The notes beneath the pieces were generated by a model. The model had not been told where the DNA came from. It did no database searches and saw only the letters and a program-made list of their open reading frames with translations. The translations under genes and the position numbers were made by a program. From Grammothele lineata (Eukaryota > Basidiomycota > Agaricomycetes > Polyporales > Polyporaceae), in contig NDFF03000017.1 in the NCBI GenBank assembly GCA_002150815.3, forward strand, positions 32,693-96,692: a DNA stretch of 64,000 bases, read 5' to 3'. This document shows positions 57,881 to 64,000 of this stretch, piece after piece. How positions within the stretch are numbered: the stretch's first letter is position 1; every line of letters starts with the position of its first letter.

Positions 57881-59500
57881 ATGTCGCGTCGCCCCCAAGA
57901 TCCACGCCACGGCGCCGGCTCCCCCGTCCAGTCCGTCCTACGTGTCCTTGGCCGTTCCGCCCTCGCCGCCATTCGTCTCCCCGTCATCCCCCAGCTCGTC
58001 CTCTTCGCGTCCGTCTTCCGACATTTTTACAACAAAATCGTCGACCACCTTGCCATCCTCTCCTGGGCCTGGGCCCCGGGTTTCCCGCGCGAGTGGAATG
58101 CTTGGATCGCGTTCCTTCTCTCCCTTCCTACCTTTGCCGCCATCCAGCTCGTATGGCTCCTCGCAACGTTCGTTCTGTGCCGAAGAAGAGGGGCGCGCGA
58201 TAACGGAGGGAGGCGTCGGGACGGGTACATGGGTTTGAGCCCGGATAGAGGAGATGAACAGGACGAGGACTGGGAAAAGGACCATCGTGCACGCCGCCGC
58301 GTTCCTGGACGGCTCCCGACGCTCGCGACACTGCTTTGGGGTGCACAGTGCGTCGTCTATTCCATCATTCTCTTCGTCGGTCTTTGGAACTACAAGCACT
58401 ACGAGCACCCTGGCGACGTCCGCTTCCGCCCCGCACTGCAAAAGGCCCTCGCGGACCCGCAGCCTAAGCGTGCGGGGTACGCTCGTGGCGAAAAGATCTT
58501 CATCGCCGCCTCCTTCCATCAGAACGAGGACGTGCTCCCGTACTGGTCCAAGTCCATCCTCGACGTCATCACATACCTCGGTCCCGACAACGTCTTCGTC
58601 TCTATCGTCGAGAATTACTCCACCGACCGCACGCCCGAGCTCCTCCGAGCTTTCGAGGCCGAGCTTGACCTCCGAGGCATACGCAACCGCGTGCTCGTCC
58701 AGAACGAGACCGTCAAGCGGCCATCCAAGCTCGAGTGGAACCCCCGCATCGAGTTCCTCTCCGCCATCCGCAACCAGGCCCTCGAGCCCCTCCTCACCGT
58801 CGGCGGCTTCGACCGCGTCCTCTTCTCCAACGACATCTTCATCGAGCCCGAGTCCATCATCGAGCTCCTCGAGACGCGCGATGGCGACTACGACTTCGCC
58901 TGCGGGCTCGACTTTGGCCACTACGGCGCGTACGATGCCTGGGTCATCCGCGACCGCCAGGGCCGGCTCACCTCCACCATCTGGCCCTACTTCTTCGACG
59001 CCGCCTCGTCCGCCGCTATGAAAGCCGAGGAGCCCGTCCCCGTCTTCACCTGCTGGAACGGCATCGTCGCCTTCCGCGCCGACCCCCTCCTCCCCATCCA
59101 CCTTCGCGGCAACCGCACCCTCTCCACTGCCCCTCTCGAGAGGACGCCGCCGGCGTACAACCCATGGGCGAAAAAGCTCGGGCCATCGCCCGCGCTGACC
59201 CCGCCCCTCCGCTTCCGCGCGTCGGCCGAGGGCGAGTGCTTCTCGTCCGAGAGCTTCCTGCTCCCCTACGACTTCCGGCGCGTGATGGGCCTCACGGGCA
59301 TCTACGTGAACCCGCGCGTCGTGAGCGGGTACATATGGAAGTACTACGCGTGGCATAAGTGGGTCCTGCGCTCGCCGTACGTGAAGTGGTTCGTCGAGAA
59401 GGTGTACGCCGGCGCGTGGATGCAGGACAAGCGGATGATCATCGGGGACCCGAAGTTGGTATGGACGTGGGACGGTGTTGACTGCCAGCCGTGGTGGTGA
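57881..59500 (+). CDS. Alpha-1,3-mannosyltransferase, GT69 (CAP59/CMT1 family)
   Basis: Single-exon gene of 539 residues. The true ATG is at 57881 (MSRRPQDPRHG); the frame four codons upstream begins with TTG and is not used. A membrane anchor lies at about residues 85-105 (WIAFLLSLPTFAAIQLVWLL) and a second hydrophobic stretch at LWGAQCVVYSIILFVGLW, so it is a Golgi-type membrane enzyme. The catalytic region has KIFIAASFHQNEDVLPYW, VFVSIVENYSTDRTPELL, KLEWNPRIEFLSAIRNQAL, FDRVLFSNDIFIEP, DYDFACGLDF, YDAWVIRDRQGR and CWNGIVAFRADPL, the standard sequence of blocks of cryptococcal Cap59 and Cmt1 homologues. In Cryptococcus the family acts in capsule and glycolipid mannosylation; in a mushroom a cell wall or glycolipid role is more likely. 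Confidence 0.88.
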   Translation: MSRRPQDPRHGAGSPVQSVLRVLGRSALAAIRLPVIPQLVLFASVFRHFYNKIVDHLAILSWAWAPGFPREWNAWIAFLLSLPTFAAIQLVWLLATFVLCRRRGARDNGGRRRDGYMGLSPDRGDEQDEDWEKDHRARRRVPGRLPTLATLLWGAQCVVYSIILFVGLWNYKHYEHPGDVRFRPALQKALADPQPKRAGYARGEKIFIAASFHQNEDVLPYWSKSILDVITYLGPDNVFVSIVENYSTDRTPELLRAFEAELDLRGIRNRVLVQNETVKRPSKLEWNPRIEFLSAIRNQALEPLLTVGGFDRVLFSNDIFIEPESIIELLETRDGDYDFACGLDFGHYGAYDAWVIRDRQGRLTSTIWPYFFDAASSAAMKAEEPVPVFTCWNGIVAFRADPLLPIHLRGNRTLSTAPLERTPPAYNPWAKKLGPSPALTPPLRFRASAEGECFSSESFLLPYDFRRVMGLTGIYVNPRVVSGYIWKYYAWHKWVLRSPYVKWFVEKVYAGAWMQDKRMIIGDPKLVWTWDGVDCQPWW

Positions 59501-59823
59501 GCGAATCTTGTCTGACGACCTGTGTGTATGTGTCAATATAGCGCATTCCCTTACCTTGCCTCTGGGATCATCGTGATGCATGCATTGCGCGCGCGAGCTC
59601 CTTAGAGTTAGAGCGCACCCGCGGCACCGCTGCCATATGCAGCGCAGGTCCAAGAAGATACCAGTACAGCAAATACGAACGACGCTTTAGTGACAATATT
59701 ACCGGTCGCGTGCCATCGCGCCGTACTTGAACACTAGCAGTAAGGACTAGTATGGGACAGGAATTCGAACACCTACCAGACCATTCGGAAAAGAGACGAC
59801 CTAACAGGTTCCGCCTGGTTCTG
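59501..59823. other. 3' flank of GT69
   Basis: About 320 bp with no gene. It contains the 3' UTR region of the GT69 gene; homology to farnesyl diphosphate synthase starts only after it. Confidence 0.4.
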
Positions 59824-60190
59824 TGATTTACATTTACGACACCCTACCCGTTCGAGCACCTGGACACGGTCGGTACGAACATCATCGACAACCAGTGCTC
59901 GTGGTACGTCAATAAGCACTGCGCTTGCGCTCGCTACCCCGGGCAGCGCAAGGTGCTCTGCGAGAACCACGGGCGGAAGCACGCGGCAAAGGAGGCGCGG
60001 ATCGAGGCACTGTACGAGGAGCTAGGGATTCGGGAGAAGTATAGCGCTTACGAGGAGCGGCACGTATAAACGTATTGTGGGCCTCATCGAGACGATTCCT
60101 GAAAACCCGCAGCCGAAGGAGGGCGAGGCCGTCCCCAAGCGCGAAGTGTTCAAGGCGTTCCTTGACAAGATCTACAAGCGGCAGAAGTAG
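59824..60190 (+). pseudogene. ERG20: Relic of farnesyl diphosphate synthase (C-terminal part)
   Basis: About 118 codons resemble the C-terminal third of farnesyl diphosphate synthase: FEHLDTVGTNIIDNQCSW, GQRKVLCENHGRKHAAKEA, EALYEELGIREKYSAYEER, then RIVGLIETIPENPQPKE and KAFLDKIYKRQK ending at a TAG. The frame shifts by one base at about 60064, where a single G would have to be ignored to join CAC to TATAAACGT, and the original frame hits TAA at 60067. Upstream there is a TGA at 59824 and none of the N-terminal two thirds with the DDxxD aspartates. It is a 5'-truncated, frameshifted fragment and cannot make the enzyme. Whether it arose by retrotransposition or segmental copying is unknown; the working gene must be elsewhere. 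Confidence 0.8.
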
Positions 60191-60336
60191 AAACTAGATA
60201 CGAAGTTGGAATTGTACCGTTGTTCGTGCACATATATACTGCATATCTTGCTCTAGGCACTCCAACGCGGGTGTGGCGGAAACGAGCGTACAATTACACG
60301 ACCTGTAAATACAGCGAGAGCCCAAAACACATTCGC

Positions 60337-62630
60337 CTATCGTCTATCCTCGCGCCGTCTGTCCTCGCGCCGTCTGTCGTCCCGCCGTCGATCGTCCCTC
60401 CTCCGGTCCCGCTCCCCGTCGCGATCCCTCTCGCGCCTTGGCCCATCGCGTTCATCTCGTCGATGTCCGTGGCTGCCGTACCCCGGCGAGCCCTGTCCGC
60501 TCGAGCTCTGAAAACGTCGCGTTTTATCCTCGCCCCTCCGTCCATTCGACTGTGCGTGCGCTCCGTGACTGGACGACGACGCGCCGTTGTTCCCGTCCCG
60601 CAGCGGAGGCCCCCTGGCGAACGTAGGCGTGTACGAAGTAGGCGGGTCGACATCCATGTTCACGTCGGCCCCGCCCCCAGCTTCCGACGGTCCCGTCGTG
60701 GCGCGGGGGACGTTCGGGGGCACGACGACGACATGGAAGTCTGTCGCGGCCTCGACGCGCACGAACTTCCCGGGTGCCCAGCCGTCCGCGGCTTGTTTCT
60801 GGATCTCGAGCGCGCATGCGCGTCGGAGCTTCGCGGTGGCGGGACTGCCAGTGGTCGAGGAGTAGGGGCCATGACTGGGATCAGGCGCGGGGAACCTGTG
60901 TGGGGCGAGTGGTGTCAGTGCGCGGGCAGGCGGAGATGAGAAGATGGGCGCACCGGGCACCAATGTGGTTCAAGACGAGGCGTTCGGCCGAAATTGCTCG
61001 CGCGAACGTGCCCGCCATGCCGGGCGTACTGTGGCCCCGCGCGATCGTCTTTTCACGTACGGTTTCCGGGGTGCGGTTCTTGCCCGTACGTCCCATCGGG
61101 TCGACGCTGACGGGCATATGCGCGTCTGTGGCTTCGTGTACGAGCAGCGAGACGGGGACCTTGACAGGCACGCCGTTCCCCCACGGGTCGAGCATAGGGA
61201 GGACGGAGGTGAAGGACGGGTCGGAGTGGATGAGCGGGACGAGGCCGGAAGGGTCGTGCGTGTCCCCGAGGATGACGAGCTTGCGCGGCGCGGGCGAAGA
61301 CGCGGTGAACTCGCCGCGCGGGAGCTCGCGGATGACGTAGCCAATACAGGGATCTGAACGAACCGTTTGTTGGACGCGCAGGTGGCGGAATTGGGAGACT
61401 TACCGCGATGCTGAATAGGGCCCGCGTCGACAATGGCACCCCACCTTCCGCGCGGTTCGATATGAACGATACGCCTCCAATAGCCATCGGCGTCGCATCG
61501 GATATCCTGGCCTACACACTCGCTGGGATTTCGGACGTCTGTGTCGTCCGCGGTGCCAGGTTGTACGTCTGCTGCGACAGACGGCTCCTCGCCATCGAAG
61601 AGTAGCTCATGGACGCAGTAAGAGAACTCGCTCCTGGTGTGCGTCATGCTCCAGAGCACGCGGACCATGCGCCGGATGCCGCGCGGTCCGTAGATTTCGA
61701 CGCGCGGTGGTCGCTCGTTGGGCGGCGCTGGGTCCGGTACAGGTTTGGGGATGCCGAGAACATTGCGGAGGAATGTCAGGATTCCCATAGTGTGGTCGGC
61801 TGCGAAAACATCAGCGTGACTCTATAAATCGGATGGAGACGGAAAAGGGCACTGAATTACGCTGTCTCGCGTATATAAACGGGCTCCTGGACCGTTGCAA
61901 TGTTCGACAAGGTAGATAATGTGTAATGGATGTCCGCAAGTGACAAAAGCAAGCGTCGTGGCGGGTATATGCGCGGTTTTCGCATGCACGGGGGCCGTGC
62001 GAGAGCAGACGAGCGATGGTGCGAAAGAGATAGCGGCAGAAAACGCGAAACAGGGGCACCGGGGACGTCACAGAAGGGTACAAATCCTACGAGAAGAAGT
62101 GGACGGCAGCGAGAGGAACTCACCGTGCATGTGGGTAATGAAGATTTTGGAGACCTGGCCCACGCGGACGCGATTGTAGCCAGGCTTGTATGGTTGCTGT
62201 TCGAACTGGCGGACAGTACCCTCCGCGCAGTCAACCACTGAGAGAATGGTTGAGTAAAGCGTCTTCTACGAGCACGCGCGGGATGTGCGACGTCTCTTGA
62301 GACGAATGAGGCTGTAGCGAGAGGGAAAAAGGACATACTCCACAGCAGACCATCTCCGAATGGCTCGACGACGAGGCTAGAACAGTTGCGCGACTGAGTA
62401 GGACCTCCTCCGCTGGTAGTTCCGATAAATGTGACGGTTATGTTTTCGTGGAGCATTCTCGACTGCTTCCAATGGGAGTTGAAGCGTAGAGGCGTGCGGT
62501 CAAGAGGCCGCAGGCCTAGGAGCGAGCGGACGGTAAGCGGAGAAATAGCAGAGAGGAGTGGGAGGGCAGCAGAGCGGCTATGATACAAGCAAAGTCGACG
62601 GAGAGGACGGGCGCGGGAAGCAAGGAGCAT
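60337..62630 (-). CDS. tRNase Z (tRNA 3' endonuclease, ELAC-type)
   Basis: Five exons: 62630-62339, 62237-62124, 61799-61404, 61353-60954 and 60895-60337; 586 residues. The metallo-beta-lactamase fold starts at ITVTFIGTTSGGGPTQSRNCSS and has VDCAEGTVRQFEQQ, then the zinc motif THMHADHTMG (H133, H135, D137, H138). Later come LVILGDTHDPSGL, VSLLVHEATDA, ARGHSTPGMAGTFA and LNHIGARFPAP, the pattern of short-form tRNase Z that cuts the 3' trailer from pre-tRNA. The 58 residues before the internal Met59 are basic and hydroxylated (MLLASRARPLRRLC...), like a mitochondrial presequence. After the fold comes a Gly/Ser-rich linker, then a tail of Arg-Arg-Asp-Arg repeats (DRRRDDRRREDRR), which most short tRNase Z proteins lack. 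Confidence 0.87.
60345..60410 (-). repeat. 15-bp tandem repeat encoding the RD-rich tail
   Basis: Four tandem copies of a unit like cgtctgtcctcgcgc (plus strand), each encoding five residues of type DRRRD / DRRRE at the C-terminus of the tRNase Z. The two right-hand copies have diverged at several bases. Confidence 0.7.
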
Positions 62631-63146
62631 CGTCCAGCGCACGGTCTTGCATCGCGCCTGGCGAGAGCCTCTCGAATACGGCAGCCATCCTCGAAAGCAG
62701 TGACGTACCGGTTGACCGCGCTCGTCACGGCGAGAAACGCGTGACGAGACGCGTTTTCGTCCTGCGCGGGAGCCTGGAAGGCGACTACGATATTCAACCG
62801 CGACGACTCCTCCAACGCGCATGTTTCGCGACGCACTATCCAGCACGCAGCCCTCTTGGACTCCGCGCGCGTCCCCTGTACGTCTCATTTGCTTCGCAGC
62901 TCCCGGTGTGCGCACTACAATCGCAGCACCGATACATCACCGAACACGATGCCGCCTTGCCCATCTTCTCACACCCGCGCCCATCTTCTTGTATTTCCTC
63001 GACGTTTCTCCAATGCTCGTGCATGATGTTCGTCGCCAAGATCTTGAGACTGGCATCGACGTCGCTTCCTGCGCCGTACGTTCCCACCTATATGCATCGC
63101 CGTCTCGCCCGTCTTCGACCTGCCCACGGAGTCCTTTTCGACCACC
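62631..63146. promoter_or_regulatory. Divergent promoter region, tRNase Z / membrane protein
   Basis: 516 bp between start codons, GC-rich near the tRNase Z start and pyrimidine-rich near the plus-strand gene (acctcctccaacg; tatttcctcg). No TATA box that I trust. Confidence 0.45.
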
Positions 63147-64000
63147 ATGCCTGCCGGTACCCTCTCGCACCCGGTCCCGCTGGGTGCGCCTCCAAGCACC
63201 ATCTTTCAGACAGGTACTGCGCTCGAAGCGTTCGTGGACGCGCTCTACCCGGCAATCGTTCTCGTCGTCTTATCCACTGCTGTGGTTGGGATCTTCACCG
63301 GCCTCACCATCTTCGCGGCCATTGTACTCATGTTCGTCTTCTTCCCGCTCTTACGCTGCCTCGACGCTGACATATCTTGCGCTGCGCCAGTCAGCGCGAC
63401 CTCAGAAAGCCCTCCGTCTTCTTCCCCTTCCTCGCCACGCTTCTCATGTATTCCTCGGCTGTTGTCTATTGGGTCTCCCTCCTCCTGAACGCCGTTGGCC
63501 TGTACAACATTGTTCAAGCTTACGGCGCTCAACTGCATTGTCAAGCGCGTATATGCGGACTACTGGCATTGGATGCTAGCTCCGTAACGGACGACTGTCC
63601 TCACAACGACTATGGGCTCCCGGGAGCCATTCGCGGTCTCACGCTTTGCGCGCCGACGATCATCCTCGCTGTCAATGTAAGTTTTCTCTTTCCCTTCGCG
63701 CTACAGCCTCAGGCGTCTGATTGAAACGCGCGCAGGTGATTCTCGGGGATGCCATCGTCTGGTGGCGCGCTTGGGTACTGTGGCCCCGAAGCCTGCTCGT
63801 CCGCGGCGCGTGTCTCGCTCTCCTTTGGGCGACATTATGTGCGTTCCTCCCTCAGTACGGTATCACTCGTTGCTGAACAACAGTGCCTCCTGCGCTTTCT
63901 CACCCGCACTGCAGCCGCTGGCCTCTTCGACGTCAACGATTCCTGCCCGGGTTCCGTCTTCAGCGACCTCCGGCAGTCCAACCTCGGGTCCGAGCCCTCC
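63147..64000 (+). CDS. Multi-pass membrane protein, partial (runs off the right edge)
   Basis: ATG at 63147. Exon 1 (63147-63331) has a span in LYPAIVLVVLSTAVVGIFTGLTIFAAIVL; an intron of 59 nt follows and exon 2 (63391-63676) opens with IQRDLRKPSVFFPFLATLLMYSSAVVYW and further spans. Exon 3 from 63736 starts VILGDAIVWWRAWVLWPR. The motif GDAIVWWRAWVLW with a membrane span before it is characteristic of a large Agaricomycete family of putative seven-span proteins of unknown function (from memory). Splice phases agree across the first two introns. The next intron, after GCATTAT at about 63839, is uncertain, so the last 120 bp are not assigned firmly. The 3' end lies outside the window. Confidence 0.65.

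Noticed and set aside
57938..59653. 571-codon open frame on the minus strand opposite the GT69 gene
   Set aside because: It is antisense to a clear GT69 coding sequence. Codon third positions rich in G and C remove stops on the other strand, and the translation has no domain.
59824..60190. Functional farnesyl diphosphate synthase gene
   Set aside because: The N-terminal two thirds with both aspartate-rich motifs are absent and the frame is broken at about 60064, so it can only be a relic.
1..64000. CRISPR array, plasmid origin, bacterial operons, prophage or transposase genes
   Set aside because: No regularly spaced repeats, no transposase, integrase or reverse transcriptase motifs, and genes have spliceosomal introns throughout; the sequence is eukaryotic nuclear DNA.

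Overview
The window reads as nuclear DNA of a filamentous basidiomycete, probably an Agaricomycete and possibly a polypore; the species cannot be named from sequence alone. The grounds are: GC-rich coding DNA, many short GT..AG introns (about 50-75 nt) in almost every gene, gene families typical of mushroom-forming fungi (GT69/CAP59-like mannosyltransferase, PhyH-family dioxygenases, an OTT_1508-like deaminase, multi-pass membrane proteins of unknown function), and no bacterial-type operons. All exon models were built by eye from splice sites and reading frames.

Layout. (1) 0.7-8.0 kb: a direct tandem duplication, unit A about 969-4444 and unit B about 4451-8029. Each unit carries an intact seven-exon membrane protein gene (probably DUF4436-like). 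The left edge lies in intron 1 of a small conserved gene, so unit B holds only an orphan exon 1 of that gene. (2) 8.2-21.7 kb, housekeeping: a multi-pass membrane protein (-), a HUL5/UBE3C-type HECT ubiquitin ligase (+), mitochondrial D-lactate dehydrogenase (-), a mitochondrial K+/H+ exchange-related protein (+) and an F-box protein with a polyacidic tail (-). (3) 21.7-25.7 kb: a long stretch with no credible gene. (4) 25.7-30.8 kb: the mRNA-cap RNA triphosphatase Cet1 (-) and Hri1 (+) from a shared 252-bp promoter region, then PhyH-family dioxygenase copy 1 (+). (5) 33.2-42.1 kb: an isoprenylcysteine methyltransferase-like enzyme, a macrodomain protein, a small membrane protein and PhyH copy 2, all on the minus strand and separated by long gene-poor tracts. 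(6) 43.4-50.1 kb: MPDU1 (-) and eIF3e (+) divergent over 247 bp, a short deaminase-like gene (+) and a cytochrome P450 (-) with an odd structure. (7) 52.3-64.0 kb: a SET3-like PHD/SET chromatin protein (-), a GT69 mannosyltransferase (+), a 3' relic of farnesyl diphosphate synthase, a tRNase Z (-) with a mitochondrial presequence and an unusual Arg/Asp tail, and a membrane protein running off the right edge.

Most genes are single-copy cell functions (protein turnover, lactate oxidation, capping, translation initiation, tRNA 3' processing, ER mannosylation) that do not form one pathway. I see no convincing biosynthetic cluster, defence system, transposon with coding capacity, CRISPR array or tRNA/rRNA gene. 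The most interesting items are the tandem duplication with its orphan first exon, the two inverted PhyH paralogues with identical exon lengths, the compact deaminase-like gene, the P450 with a 14-nt exon and an atypical I-helix, and the tRNase Z with two candidate starts and a repeat-built tail.
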